This document shows, one piece after another, positions 16,887 through 26,336 of a stretch of 64,000 nt of DNA (the first letter of the stretch is position 1; each line of letters begins with the position of its first letter). The stretch is taken from the NCBI GenBank assembly GCA_024235755.1, contig JACKLV010000005.1, forward strand, positions 62,001 to 126,000. The letters are read 5' to 3'. The translations under genes were made by a program, and so were the position numbers. Under the pieces are notes generated by a model. The model had not been told where the DNA came from. It searched no databases and saw only the letters and a list, made by a program, of their open reading frames with translations. Source of the stretch: Burkholderiales bacterium (GTDB lineage Bacteria > Pseudomonadota > Gammaproteobacteria > Burkholderiales > Nitrosomonadaceae).

Positions 16887-18997
16887 GACACCCGCTCCCA
16901 GATAGTGACTTCTGACAAGGTGTGTTGATGCTTGCGGCTTGTTTCACGGATCACAAACGGTACGGATTGCGGCCCCTGAATCAATTTGAAGTGTTGACCG
17001 AGTATTGCTTTCAATCCGTCCAGCGTTGTGAAGTTTTCGCCATCACGCTTGTATCCGCCTATCCAATGCTCTTTCTTGGTATGCTCGGTCAGCCAGGTAT
17101 AGGGTGAAGCAATCAGCAGCAATCCACCCATGTTGATGCGCGCATGAATGGTATTAAGCAGTTTGGACGGTTCATACAGCCGATCAATCAGATTAGCGGC
17201 CAGAATCAAATCATAACCCGTATAAAGCGGCTTCAGGTTACATGCATCACCTTGATAGAATTCCACTTTATCTTTAACGCTCTCCAGCCCCAAAGCGTTC
17301 AGCGTACGTTCCTTATAGAAGACCAGGTCACCCTCGTCAGTCAGTGTATAGCGCAGCACACCCTGTTGGGCCAGCTGCACGCCCTGACCAATAAAGCGTG
17401 CAGAAAAATCGATACCGGTCACCTGCTCGAAATGGCGCGCGAGTTCAAATGTCGAACGCCCCGATGCGCAGCCTAGATCAAGCGCACTATGTGCAGGCCG
17501 GCCTCCCATCGCCGTAATGGCCATTTCCGCCAGTGTCTTAGGAAAATTGGGCACATCAAAATAGGTGTCGCCATAATGAAATTCCGCGTATTCCGACAGC
17601 AGTTTGTCCGTCTCATAATTCGAAGCTTGTAACACAGCTGGCGCGTCTGAAACAACATAACGAAATCCTGCATGCTGATAAAAATGCCGCCGGAAAGCAT
17701 ACCGCGAACTGCGCAATGTTTCATTGCCACAGGAAACCCATGAACCGCCTTTGATGAGATTATGCTGATTATCAAAAGTCGGCGTAGTGAAGTCATCATA
17801 CAACGGATGCACATCAAAACCCTCGAACGGGTAAGTCGGCGTTTCCGTCCATTGCCAGACATTACCGACAATATCATAAAATTCGCCCTGCTGAAATTCA
17901 TTGACCGGACAGCTCGAAGCATAATAATCCAGATGCAGATTTCCCACCGCCGGTTTGCCATGCGGCACTTCAGCAAGACCGGCAACGTCGTATAAACGGT
18001 ACCATTCGTCTTCAGTAGGCAGCCTGACCGGTTGATTGGTGGATTTGGCTTTCCAGTTGCAGAACGCTTTTGCTTCATGGTAGTTGACGTCAACCGGCCA
18101 ATCCCACGGCATCGGTATTTCATCGGTCATAGTGCGCATATGCCAGTCATTTCCTTTTTTGAGCCAGAAAGCCGGATGCCCTGCTTTACTGAAGTTACGC
18201 CACGAAAGACCCTCCTCTTCCCAGTAGTCATCGGACTGGTATCCATTTGCATCGACAAAAGACCGGTACTCCTGATTGCTGACCAGATACTTGCTGGCCT
18301 GAAATGCGGCGATATCGGCGCGATGTCTGCCATATTCATTATCCCAGCCGTAATGCATGTGGCTGGATTTGTTTTTTCCGATTTCTATCGTACCGGCCGG
18401 AACCGGAATAAGTTCATTGGCCGGCGCCGCACCAGTTTTCTGGCAAGGCCGCCACTGCTCATGCGGCTGCACATAATCCATGGTATGCTGACGAATTAGC
18501 ACAGACGACGTTTCCAGATGAATCTGCTCGTGTTCGATACCCATCAGAATCGGCCAGAAGGGGCTTTCCCAGGTAATGGGTAATGCCAATGGCAAATCGC
18601 TGATCAATTTATCAACCATCGCGCGCATTTTGCGGCGATACTCGGCGACTTCCTCAACCGCAGGCCATTCGTAATGCGTGTTATCCAAGTCATCCCAGCT
18701 CATTTCATCCACACCGACCGCAAACATCGACTCAAACTTTGGATTAATACGCTCGGTAATCAGACCGGCCAAAATCAGTTTATTGACAAAAAAGGTCGCT
18801 GTATGGCCATAGTAAAAAATCAACGGATGGCGCAATGAAATCGATTTTGTGTAATATGCTTGCGTATTGCGTAATGTTTTGAAAAGCTGTTCATAACAAT
18901 CGAGTGTCGCGTGAAAATATGAGCGAATCTCTTCGCGTTTTGTGTTGACATCTTCGCCAGTAAGCAAAGGCGTTCTCTGAATCAGTTGTTTTGACAT
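16883..18997 (-). CDS. ovoA: 5-histidylcysteine sulfoxide synthase / ovothiol methyltransferase
   Basis: OvoA is an iron enzyme that couples cysteine to the C5 of histidine with oxygen and later methylates the product. The three domains are in the expected order. A DinB-like domain carries the iron motif H156-x3-H160-x-E162 (HEQIHLE). An FGE-sulfatase-like domain spans about 190-450 (PVRLPTEDEW, GNVWQWTE, LIKGGSWVSCGNETLRSSRY). A SAM methyltransferase follows from about 480 (ALDLGCASGRS). At 704 residues it is the full three-domain length, so the strain should be able to reach ovothiol A. It is the first gene of the ovoA-ovoB operon. Confidence 0.95.
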   Translation of the reverse strand: MSKQLIQRTPLLTGEDVNTKREEIRSYFHATLDCYEQLFKTLRNTQAYYTKSISLRHPLIFYYGHTATFFVNKLILAGLITERINPKFESMFAVGVDEMSWDDLDNTHYEWPAVEEVAEYRRKMRAMVDKLISDLPLALPITWESPFWPILMGIEHEQIHLETSSVLIRQHTMDYVQPHEQWRPCQKTGAAPANELIPVPAGTIEIGKNKSSHMHYGWDNEYGRHRADIAAFQASKYLVSNQEYRSFVDANGYQSDDYWEEEGLSWRNFSKAGHPAFWLKKGNDWHMRTMTDEIPMPWDWPVDVNYHEAKAFCNWKAKSTNQPVRLPTEDEWYRLYDVAGLAEVPHGKPAVGNLHLDYYASSCPVNEFQQGEFYDIVGNVWQWTETPTYPFEGFDVHPLYDDFTTPTFDNQHNLIKGGSWVSCGNETLRSSRYAFRRHFYQHAGFRYVVSDAPAVLQASNYETDKLLSEYAEFHYGDTYFDVPNFPKTLAEMAITAMGGRPAHSALDLGCASGRSTFELARHFEQVTGIDFSARFIGQGVQLAQQGVLRYTLTDEGDLVFYKERTLNALGLESVKDKVEFYQGDACNLKPLYTGYDLILAANLIDRLYEPSKLLNTIHARINMGGLLLIASPYTWLTEHTKKEHWIGGYKRDGENFTTLDGLKAILGQHFKLIQGPQSVPFVIRETSRKHQHTLSEVTIWERVS

Positions 18998-19069
18998 ATA
19001 GTGTATTTATCATCAAATTATTCATAATCTGAGCGTTATTATAACCTCTCGCAAAATGGTAATCACTCT

Positions 19070-19123
19070 CATCAGAAAATTTAAACCCCTAATACTATTG
19101 GGGTTTATTCGATTTTCTGATAC
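19070..19123. terminator. Nested inverted repeat upstream of ovoA
   Basis: The outer arms ATCAGAAAAT and ATTTTCTGAT enclose the inner arms AAACCCC (19083-19089) and GGGGTTT (19100-19106). The structure lies in the divergent region between ovoA (minus) and the His-rich protein (plus). It could be a terminator, an operator or a transcript leader structure; the sequence does not decide. Confidence 0.4.
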
Positions 19124-19261
19124 CAATCAACAAAAACGGACAAACCGAATGACCTTGTCTACAACATCCTCATTCGTATAAAACACGTTTTGAAGCTTGC
19201 TATTAATTGGAATTATAATGTGCCAATTTATTTAATAACGATTGCCGGTTTGAGAACAAAA

Positions 19262-19726
19262 ATGATTAAAATTTCCAAATTCATCCTATTGTTATCCATA
19301 CTTTGTACACTTTTAACCGCTGCCTATACTACGGTGGCCAGTGAATCTCCGACCGCTATTTCGTGCGATCGACAAGCCAAAGCAAACCTTCCCTGCGCAT
19401 TCGAGTTACCAGCTGAAACGATTGCAAAGCTCAAGATTGAAGCCGGCTTTGGCTGGGGGATTTTTAGTGGCAGCATTTACAATGGCAACAGCGAATATAC
19501 CGTTACGCAGCTAGAGGTCAGTATGGAACCGATTCACGATCACCACACAATGGAGATGACGCATGCGGAGCATGCTATGTCACATGAACCGAAAATCAAA
19601 CAGATCAACATGAATCTTTTGCCGTTAACCAAAAGCGCCATATCCATGGCGCTCGATGACGATGTAGTGCATGTGCATGACTTTAAATGGAAAGTACTCA
19701 AGGCATATGGTCATAAAACGCAATAG
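19262..19726 (+). CDS. Secreted protein with a His/Met-rich segment
   Basis: The ATG at 19262 begins a clear signal peptide (MIKISKFILLLSILC..., cleaved near residue 27). The mature part has two cysteines near its start (SCDRQAKANLPC) and a His/Met-rich segment, EPIHDHHTMEMTHAEHAMSH, at about residues 90-109. That is typical of copper- or nickel-binding periplasmic proteins, though no family was recognised. The gene is followed 38 bases later by a membrane protein with paired histidines, so the two may be co-transcribed. An earlier in-frame ATG at 19190 would bury the signal peptide. Confidence 0.6.
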   Translation: MIKISKFILLLSILCTLLTAAYTTVASESPTAISCDRQAKANLPCAFELPAETIAKLKIEAGFGWGIFSGSIYNGNSEYTVTQLEVSMEPIHDHHTMEMTHAEHAMSHEPKIKQINMNLLPLTKSAISMALDDDVVHVHDFKWKVLKAYGHKTQ

Positions 19727-19764
19727 ATCGAACGCACTTTCCAATTATACCGGACATCATTTTC

Positions 19765-20334
19765 ATGCAGCAATCCATCAAAAATATCCGTAACATTCTG
19801 ATTTATACAGTTATCGTATCTTTGGCTTCTTTGGTTTATTTCATTTACGCCTACACGGTTTATCCGGCACCCGAAGAGCGCGAAACCTTTCTCTCTGAAG
19901 TAGGTGAGTTTTTCGGCAAAACGGGATTAGGCCTGCTTGGATTCATCTATTTTCGTACTGTTCTAAAACTTATGCTGGGCCAGGGTAGACTGGCGCAGCG
20001 ATTGCTGCCGGATTATCAACCACCCGTGCATTCCTCAGCATTGGAACGGCTGCTCGCCTGGATGAACCGCACGCATGTTTATTTTGGCATCGCGGCCATA
20101 GCCGTTATTTTGCTGCACATCTCATTGATGGATTTTTCACGCTATAGCCACATTTTATTTTTTCCGGTATTACTCGCACTGGTTGTCTGGCAGGGATTGT
20201 TTGGCTTGTTTCTGACTTGGCGCTATTCACCTGCCGAATTGAAAAAATTTTCGCATGTCGTCCATGCGCAGTTTATTACGGGCATCGCCATCGGTATTTT
20301 CGCCTTCTTCGGGCATATTCTGATCGATGATTGA
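19765..20334 (+). CDS. Integral membrane protein with paired helix histidines
   Basis: The 189-residue product has about five hydrophobic helices. Histidines sit at facing positions in the later helices: RTHVYFGIAAIAVILLHISL, then RYSHILFF, KFSHVVHAQFITG and FFGHIL. This pattern resembles b-haem ligand pairs of ferric-reductase-like or cytochrome b561-like proteins. No flavin or NAD domain is present. Haem binding is an inference from residue placement only. It follows the His-rich secreted protein and is convergent with nadB. Confidence 0.55.
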   Translation: MQQSIKNIRNILIYTVIVSLASLVYFIYAYTVYPAPEERETFLSEVGEFFGKTGLGLLGFIYFRTVLKLMLGQGRLAQRLLPDYQPPVHSSALERLLAWMNRTHVYFGIAAIAVILLHISLMDFSRYSHILFFPVLLALVVWQGLFGLFLTWRYSPAELKKFSHVVHAQFITGIAIGIFAFFGHILIDD

Positions 20335-20362
20335 TCTGCCTTAACAAGGTTTACGCGTGGAT

Positions 20363-21958
20363 TTACAACGGTTTCTGCAAGACTGTATTGCATGCCTGCG
20401 GCAGTACATCCGGATAGTCTCTGCTGTAATGCAATCCACGGCTCTCGTGCCTGAGCATCGCGCTACGTACGATGAGATCAGCAGTATCCACCAGGTTTCG
20501 CAACTCAAGCAGGTCGCTGGATACACGAAAGTGCGTATAAAACTCATTGATTTCTTCGCGCAGCAGATCAATTCTGTGCTGCGCACGCTGCAGACGTTTA
20601 GTGGTTCGAACAATACCGACATAACTCCACATGCAACGGCGCAGCTCATCCCAGTTATGCGAAATGACAATTTCCTCATCGGCATCGGTGACACGGCTTT
20701 CGTCCCAGTCTGGAATCATCGGCATTGATATCGGCTGCTGATTGTTGATCTCCTTCGCAGCTGCACGGGCCACAACCAGACATTCAAGCAACGAGTTGCT
20801 GGCCAGCCGGTTCGCGCCATGCAGTCCGGTGTGCGCAGTTTCACCAACGGCATATAAATTTTTCAAATCCGTACGTCCAATCGGATCTGTCAGGATACCG
20901 CCGCAGGTGTAGTGCGCCGCAGGCACAACAGGAATTGGCTCTTTTGTCAGGTCTATCCCAAGCTCAAGGCAACGTGCATAAATCGTCGGGAAGTGCTGTT
21001 GCAGAAAACTGGCTGGCTTATGCGAAATATCCAGATAAACGCAATCCAGACCGCGTTTCTTCATTTCAAAATCAATGGCACGCGCCACAATATCACGGGG
21101 CGCCAATTCGGCGCGTTGATCATGATCAGCCATAAAGCACTCACCACTAGACAATTTGAGCAGCCCCCCTTCACCGCGAACCGCTTCGCTGATCAAAAAT
21201 GATTTGGCATGCGGATGATAAAGACAGGTCGGGTGAAACTGAATAAACTCCATATTGGCAACCCGGCAACCCGCTCGCCACCCCATTGCGATTCCATCGC
21301 CTGTCGCCGTATCAGGATTGGTAGTATATAAATAAACCTTGCTTGCGCCACCGGTCGCCAACACGGTATTTTGCGCCATAAACGTACGCACGCGCCCATT
21401 GTCCCGGTCCAACACGTATGCGCCCATGCAATGCTTATCATGATTAGTCGGATTCTTATGGATTTTATCACTGGCAATCAAATCAATAGCAATATGCTGC
21501 TCCAGTATCTGGATATTGGGGCAACTGCGCACTTGCTCGATCAAAGCTTGCTGAACTGCTTTACCCGTCGCATCCCCGCTATGAATGATCCGCCGTGTAC
21601 TATGACCACCTTCTTTCGTCAAATGGTAACCCGTACCGTGATTATCGTCTCTGCTGAATTCAACTCCCTGCTCAATCAACCAGCTTATAGCCTCTTGCGC
21701 ATGTTCGGCAACAAAGCGGACCGTTGATTCATCGCACAAACCCGCGCCAGCAATCAACGTATCCTGAACATGTTTTTCAGGCGTATCTTCATCGGATAAA
21801 GAAGCAGCAATACCGCCCTGCGCCCATCCGCTGGCGCTGTCATTAAGCGTTTGCTTTGTAACAATGCCCACCCGCCGGGTTTTCGCCAGATTCAGAGCAA
21901 GCGTAAAACCGGCCAGACCGCTGCCTATGATTAAAGTATCGAAATGTAGGTTATCCAT
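20363..21958 (-). CDS. nadB: L-aspartate oxidase
   Basis: This FAD enzyme oxidises aspartate to iminoaspartate, the first step of NAD synthesis. The N-terminus has the FAD motif IIGSGLAGFTLALNLA. Further family signatures are SGWAQGGIAASL, GHSTRRIIHSGDATG, EFIQFHPTCLYHP, PAAHYTCGGI and GLHGANRLASNSLLE. The fumarate-reductase-like C-terminal helical domain is complete. At 531 residues the length is normal. No quinolinate synthase gene (nadA) is beside it. Confidence 0.95.
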   Translation of the reverse strand: MDNLHFDTLIIGSGLAGFTLALNLAKTRRVGIVTKQTLNDSASGWAQGGIAASLSDEDTPEKHVQDTLIAGAGLCDESTVRFVAEHAQEAISWLIEQGVEFSRDDNHGTGYHLTKEGGHSTRRIIHSGDATGKAVQQALIEQVRSCPNIQILEQHIAIDLIASDKIHKNPTNHDKHCMGAYVLDRDNGRVRTFMAQNTVLATGGASKVYLYTTNPDTATGDGIAMGWRAGCRVANMEFIQFHPTCLYHPHAKSFLISEAVRGEGGLLKLSSGECFMADHDQRAELAPRDIVARAIDFEMKKRGLDCVYLDISHKPASFLQQHFPTIYARCLELGIDLTKEPIPVVPAAHYTCGGILTDPIGRTDLKNLYAVGETAHTGLHGANRLASNSLLECLVVARAAAKEINNQQPISMPMIPDWDESRVTDADEEIVISHNWDELRRCMWSYVGIVRTTKRLQRAQHRIDLLREEINEFYTHFRVSSDLLELRNLVDTADLIVRSAMLRHESRGLHYSRDYPDVLPQACNTVLQKPL

Positions 21959-22102
21959 TCATGCTGAAAATGCATATCTGTTTATTGTTGTTTTATGAAT
22001 GCTCTATCATATCAGAGAGCATAGCCTGCATGCTTAATCAATGCATTGTAAAAACGTTTGCCAACTTTCCCGACATTTTCAAGAAGTCATGACAAGCCGC
22101 GG

Positions 22103-22555
22103 CTACTGACACGCCACCAGATTAATCGTGCCCTGCTGATGAATGCCAAACACATCGTTCTCGCCGTCTCTTTTAACCAACTCAATTGCGTTCCATGTCC
22201 CGTTGAGTGTTGAAGGATTCAATTGGGCTGCAAATGTTTCCGTCCAGAATTCAAGACCTTCTTCACGGTCTGAACTCACAATGGTCAACTTGACGCTGTC
22301 GCCAACTACGACCGCGTTGCCGTGCGCAGCCGACAGTGTATTTTCATAATCGACCGAACCAAACAGCGCAAAATAGCCGCCTTCTTTTTGGTACACACCG
22401 AATTTGTATCTCCAATAGGGTTCTCCACCTTGATTGAATACTTGCCAGCAAAATTCACCGCGGAATGTTTCGGCAATAGAATTCGGCACACACGCCAACA
22501 TGATAATACCGACTAAAGCCACGAATATACGTTTAGTGATCACTTTCTTCTCCAT
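22103..22555 (-). CDS. Secreted hypothetical protein
   Basis: A signal peptide (cleaved near SIA, residue 28) is followed by about 120 residues of predicted beta structure with two cysteines, one at FCWQVF near the mature start and one as the penultimate residue (VACQ). They could form a disulfide closing a small barrel. No domain recognised. ATG at 22555 follows a GGAG-like site. The gene stands alone between nadB and the protoglobin gene. Confidence 0.55.
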   Translation of the reverse strand: MEKKVITKRIFVALVGIIMLACVPNSIAETFRGEFCWQVFNQGGEPYWRYKFGVYQKEGGYFALFGSVDYENTLSAAHGNAVVVGDSVKLTIVSSDREEGLEFWTETFAAQLNPSTLNGTWNAIELVKRDGENDVFGIHQQGTINLVACQ

Positions 22556-22884
22556 ATTAAAATTGTCCAGTTAAGCGCCATTACTCCCGTATCATAAAGC
22601 CCTCACGATCAATACAAAAGTTGATTTAACGCAACCAGTTAAGAACATATCAAAGCAACTGAATTTACACGCAAATCAATCTGATTAAAAGGTGTAACGA
22701 AGCTATATTCATTCGCAATCCAATACGGTAAAATCCGCTTTCGGCATTGATTCTGGTCACGGTTTATTATTTACCGTTCGGAATTTCTTGCTTACTCTAA
22801 TGTACATAGTGCAACGGATTTGACTGTCGCATATGTCAACATGTTCAACATTCACACAAACGCAAATCAAAAGAAAGGAATTTT
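22556..22884. other. Divergent promoter region of the secreted protein and protoglobin genes
   Basis: 329 bases with no credible ORF. It is AT-rich and should contain promoters for both flanking genes. AAGGA lies before the protoglobin ATG. I could not recognise an NsrR, NorR or FNR site with confidence. Confidence 0.35.
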
Positions 22885-23475
22885 ATGACGACCAATATCC
22901 CCGGATATACCTACGGCAGTGCAGAAGTAGCAAAATCCCCTTTATCAATGGACGAATTTGCCAATTTAAAACAGGCGACTTTATTCGGCGACGACGATGT
23001 CCGCTACCTGAAGATGTCGCACGACATTCTGAAAGACCAGGTTGAACAAATCCTCGATGTCTGGTACGGCTTTGTAGGTTCCACGCCATTTTTGCTTCAC
23101 TATTTCACCAACAAGTCCGATAATCAACCTAATACGGACTATCTTGGTGCGGTACGCAAACGCTTCGGTCAGTGGATTGTCGATACCGCTAATGCCAATT
23201 ATGATCAAAACTGGCTGAATTATCAGTATGAAATCGGCCTGCGCCATCACAGCAGCAAAAAGAACAAAACCGATGGCGTTAATGCACAACCGATTATCAA
23301 TCTGCGCTATGTCCTCGCGCTGCAAGTACCAATCACAACCACGCTGCGCCCGTTCCTGGAAAAAGGCGGCCATTCCAGTGAAGAAGTTGACAAAATGCAG
23401 GATGCTTGGCGTAAATCCGTGCTCATGCAAGTCATTTTATGGTCGCAACCGTATATTCACGAAGGTCAGTTCTAA
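22885..23475 (+). CDS. Protoglobin-like single-domain haem protein
   Basis: The 196-residue protein matches the protoglobin / globin-coupled sensor globin fold: IPGYTYGSAEVAKSPLSMDE at the N-terminus, DILKDQVEQILDVWYGFVG, and the proximal-histidine helix YEIGLRHHSSKK. There is no transducer domain, so it is a free protoglobin that would bind oxygen, NO or CO through haem. In an ammonia oxidiser, NO detoxification or sensing is plausible but unproven. The gene is monocistronic, with a hairpin 14 bases after the stop. Confidence 0.88.
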   Translation: MTTNIPGYTYGSAEVAKSPLSMDEFANLKQATLFGDDDVRYLKMSHDILKDQVEQILDVWYGFVGSTPFLLHYFTNKSDNQPNTDYLGAVRKRFGQWIVDTANANYDQNWLNYQYEIGLRHHSSKKNKTDGVNAQPIINLRYVLALQVPITTTLRPFLEKGGHSSEEVDKMQDAWRKSVLMQVILWSQPYIHEGQF

Positions 23476-23489
23476 TTCAATAAAATTTT

Positions 23490-23511
23490 GGAGCAGCATG
23501 GATGCTGCTCC
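23490..23511. terminator. Hairpin between protoglobin and ceramidase-like genes
   Basis: GGAGCAGCAT (23490-23499) pairs with ATGCTGCTCC (23502-23511) with a two-base loop. The genes on both sides are convergent. An AAAATTTT tract lies on its left side. Probably a bidirectional 3' end. Confidence 0.55.
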
Positions 23512-23571
23512 TTGAGCTATTGCAGCCCTGCCACGCGTTTACGGTTAAGTGCACCAGAAAATTTTATCCTT

Positions 23572-24399
23572 TTATCCTTTCACGCATCCCTTCGCCACAG
23601 AAATTCTCCTTTGCAGCATTCTCACTATCCACCAGATAGACAAAGCCGCAAACAGGTGTTTTAGCGTATGTCCACTGATAATTTGTCCTAAATCGAAGAT
23701 CTGCTGATCGAACGTTTCCGCGAACTTGGCCACAGCATAAAGTCCAATTGCCTTGTTTATATCGCTACCGCGAGTATAGCGGGAAGGCAGCAGCAGGCTT
23801 AAAAGCACAGCCAGCAATAACGAGTAAAACTGAATCACAATGTAATAATTCAAATTACCGGCGCCTTGCTGTTCACTCCAGTACCAATAAATCACGCTGC
23901 CTGCTCCCATAAAAATGAGTGCCGGCAAGGCCCATAATCCAAGTCTTGGGTTAATCCGGTCGGACAATACGGCCGCCAACAAAGCGCTGACACCCACGGC
24001 AATCGGCAATCGATCCCAGAGCAAGCTGGCATTATTGGATTCCCAGTGATAATAAGCAGAGCCCGGCGCCACCAAGACAACGCTTGCAAACAAAACAACA
24101 TAGGGCCAGTACTCGGCAGTTGTCAAAAAATGCCGTTGCTCAGTTCCGTCCGGTCTTCTGTATGAGCGCCAAAGATACGATAACCCCAACAATCCACTCA
24201 AAAGAATCGCGAGATTGGATACCACATTCATGAAATTCGGAATACCCAACAAGGTGCGTTGATCAGCAAACTGATGATAGGTATGCGGTTGTGAAGTTGG
24301 CGGCATCGTTACGGCCAGCAGCACAACGGCAATTGAAAATACCAGCAGCAATATTAGCCACTTGCGTGTTGCATGACTGAAGGCACCGGCAGGAGTCAT
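23572..24399 (-). CDS. Ceramidase-like membrane protein (CREST superfamily)
   Basis: Seven or so membrane helices carry the alkaline-ceramidase-type conserved residues: DQRTLLGIPNFMNVVSN, SAYYHWESNNASLLWDRLPI and the late SGHTLKHLFAA. The Asp/His/Ser set is what the CREST hydrolases use to hold zinc. Bacterial members are annotated as ceramidase domain proteins; their real substrate is generally unknown. The start lies 16 bases after the end of radA on the same strand, so it is likely co-transcribed with rfbC and radA. Confidence 0.8.
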   Translation of the reverse strand: MTPAGAFSHATRKWLILLLVFSIAVVLLAVTMPPTSQPHTYHQFADQRTLLGIPNFMNVVSNLAILLSGLLGLSYLWRSYRRPDGTEQRHFLTTAEYWPYVVLFASVVLVAPGSAYYHWESNNASLLWDRLPIAVGVSALLAAVLSDRINPRLGLWALPALIFMGAGSVIYWYWSEQQGAGNLNYYIVIQFYSLLLAVLLSLLLPSRYTRGSDINKAIGLYAVAKFAETFDQQIFDLGQIISGHTLKHLFAALSIWWIVRMLQRRISVAKGCVKG

Positions 24400-24414
24400 T
24401 GCGACATTCAGAAG

Positions 24415-25767
24415 TTATTCATACATCTGCGCCACTGCCTCGCCTATCCTGCCGACAGCCGTCACATCAATACCGGGAACTGGCTGCCTGGTCTTGTTGG
24501 CCAAAGGAATAATGGCGCGCGTAAAGCCGAGCTTGGCCGCTTCCTTCAGACGCTCCTGTCCGCGTTGTACGGGGCGTACTTCTCCAGCCAGGCCGATTTC
24601 TCCGATAACCACCATTTTTTGTGCAAGGGGTTTGTTTTTTAATGACGATACAATGGCCAGTAGCACTGCAAGATCTGCGCCTGGTTCGGTAATTTTTACA
24701 CCCCCAACCGCATTCACAAATACATCCTGATCAAAACACGGAATCCCGGCGTGGCGGTGCAAAACAGCCAGCAACATTGCCAACCGGTTCTGTTCCAGAC
24801 CGACACTTAATCGCTTTGGATGCGGTGCCCGCGCATCATCGACCAGCGCCTGGATCTCAACCAGTAACGGCCGTGTACCTTCCTGCGTTACCATAATGCA
24901 GGAGCCCGCCACATCCTCATCATGATGCGATAAAAATAAAGCCGAAGGATTTTTGACTTCACGCAGCCCCTTCTCACCCATGGCAAAAACACCCAGTTCG
25001 TTCACCGCACCAAAACGGTTTTTGAACGCACGCACCAAACGGAAACTGGAATGCATATCGCCTTCAAAATACAAAACGGTATCAACCATATGCTCCAGTA
25101 CGCGCGGACCAGCCAATGCACCCTCCTTGGTCACATGGCCGATCAAAATCAGCGCAGTGCCGCTGGCTTTAGCCATCCGGGTCAGTTGTGCAGCGCATTC
25201 GCGCACCTGGGCGACCGAGCCCGGCGCGGATTGCAGCGCTTCAGAATAAATTGTTTGGATAGAATCAATGACGGCGATATCGGGTTTGTTCTCATTCAAT
25301 ACCGTCCGGATTTTTTCCAGTTGAATTTCCGCCAGAAGCGGCACAGCCTGCACATTCAATGCCAAGCGTCTGGCGCGCAGCGCAACCTGCTGCGCTGATT
25401 CCTCACCACTGATATACAGTACATGGCGATCAATTGATAAATGCGCTAAAGCCTGCAGCAATAATGTGGATTTGCCGATTCCGGGATCTCCACCCAGCAG
25501 CACGACGCCACCCCGCACCAAACCGCCTCCCAGTACCCGGTCAAGCTCAGAAATTCCAGTCGGATAACGCGGTTCTTCCTGCACCTCGATATCGCACAGG
25601 TTCTGCACCCGGTCGATTTCTGATACCGGGCTAAATCGCGTTACCTGTTTTTCGGCTACAGTCTCGACCAGTGTATTCCAAGACTGGCAATGCGGACATT
25701 GTCCCTGCCATTTCAATGTTTGTCCGCCGCACTCCGTACAAACATAAATTGATTTCTGCTTAGCCAT
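24415..25767 (-). CDS. radA: DNA repair protein RadA
   Basis: RadA is a RecA-related branch-migration ATPase. The sequence shows an N-terminal C4 zinc finger (CTECGGQTLKWQGQCPHC), Walker A GDPGIGKSTL, the RadA-specific KNRFG motif and a C-terminal Lon-protease-like domain (NAVGGVKITEPGADLA, GEIGLAGEVRPV). At 450 residues it is full length. It lies between rfbC and the ceramidase-like gene with short gaps. Confidence 0.95.
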   Translation of the reverse strand: MAKQKSIYVCTECGGQTLKWQGQCPHCQSWNTLVETVAEKQVTRFSPVSEIDRVQNLCDIEVQEEPRYPTGISELDRVLGGGLVRGGVVLLGGDPGIGKSTLLLQALAHLSIDRHVLYISGEESAQQVALRARRLALNVQAVPLLAEIQLEKIRTVLNENKPDIAVIDSIQTIYSEALQSAPGSVAQVRECAAQLTRMAKASGTALILIGHVTKEGALAGPRVLEHMVDTVLYFEGDMHSSFRLVRAFKNRFGAVNELGVFAMGEKGLREVKNPSALFLSHHDEDVAGSCIMVTQEGTRPLLVEIQALVDDARAPHPKRLSVGLEQNRLAMLLAVLHRHAGIPCFDQDVFVNAVGGVKITEPGADLAVLLAIVSSLKNKPLAQKMVVIGEIGLAGEVRPVQRGQERLKEAAKLGFTRAIIPLANKTRQPVPGIDVTAVGRIGEAVAQMYE

Positions 25768-25781
25768 CCGCTATCTGGTTT

Positions 25782-26336
25782 TTACATCGCTTCATAAATT
25801 TCTGCCGATTCGAGCAGCAATCCTTGCATGTCTTTTTCCGACAGGATCGGTTCTCCATCGATAGGCCAGTCAATGTTTAATGCCGGATCATTCCAGATAA
25901 TGCAGCGCTCATATTGCGGCGCCCAGTAATCGGTTGTTTGGTACAAAAAATCTGCATAATCCGACAACACCACAAAGCCGTGTGCAAACCCTGCAGGCAC
26001 CCAGAGCTGCTTTTTGTTTTCAGCATTCAGTATTTCACCAACCCAGTGTCCAAACGTCGGCGACGAACGGCGCAAATCCACAGCCACATCGAAAACTTCT
26101 CCCGCAACCACACGAACCAGCTTGCCCTGCGGCTGCCTGATCTGGTAATGCAGCCCGCGCAGCACCTGTTTTGCCGAACGGGAATGATTTGCTTGAACAA
26201 AAGACACCTGTTCGCCGACTGCCTGCTCAAAATCATGCAGATTAAAGCTTTCGAAAAAGAAACCGCGCGCATCGCCAAACACTTTCGGTTGTATCAAAAA
26301 AACTTCGGGAATCGCCAATCGTTTTGCTATCATCAA
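25782..26336 (-). CDS. rfbC: dTDP-4-dehydrorhamnose 3,5-epimerase
   Basis: This cupin-fold epimerase of the dTDP-L-rhamnose pathway shows PKVFGDARGFFFESFN, VQANHSRSAKQVLRGLHYQ, GKLVRVVAGEVFDVAVDLR and WVPAGFAHGFVVLSDYADFLYQ. These include the catalytic His/Asp region and the base/acid Tyr. At 184 residues it is full length. The other rhamnose genes (rfbA, rfbB, rfbD) are not in the window. It lies 14 bases upstream of radA. Confidence 0.93.
   Translation of the reverse strand: MMIAKRLAIPEVFLIQPKVFGDARGFFFESFNLHDFEQAVGEQVSFVQANHSRSAKQVLRGLHYQIRQPQGKLVRVVAGEVFDVAVDLRRSSPTFGHWVGEILNAENKKQLWVPAGFAHGFVVLSDYADFLYQTTDYWAPQYERCIIWNDPALNIDWPIDGEPILSEKDMQGLLLESAEIYEAM

Noticed and set aside
17473..18123. 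216-codon frame inside ovoA on the same strand
   Set aside because: It is an out-of-frame shadow of the OvoA coding region with Arg/Cys/Met-rich composition typical of such shadows.
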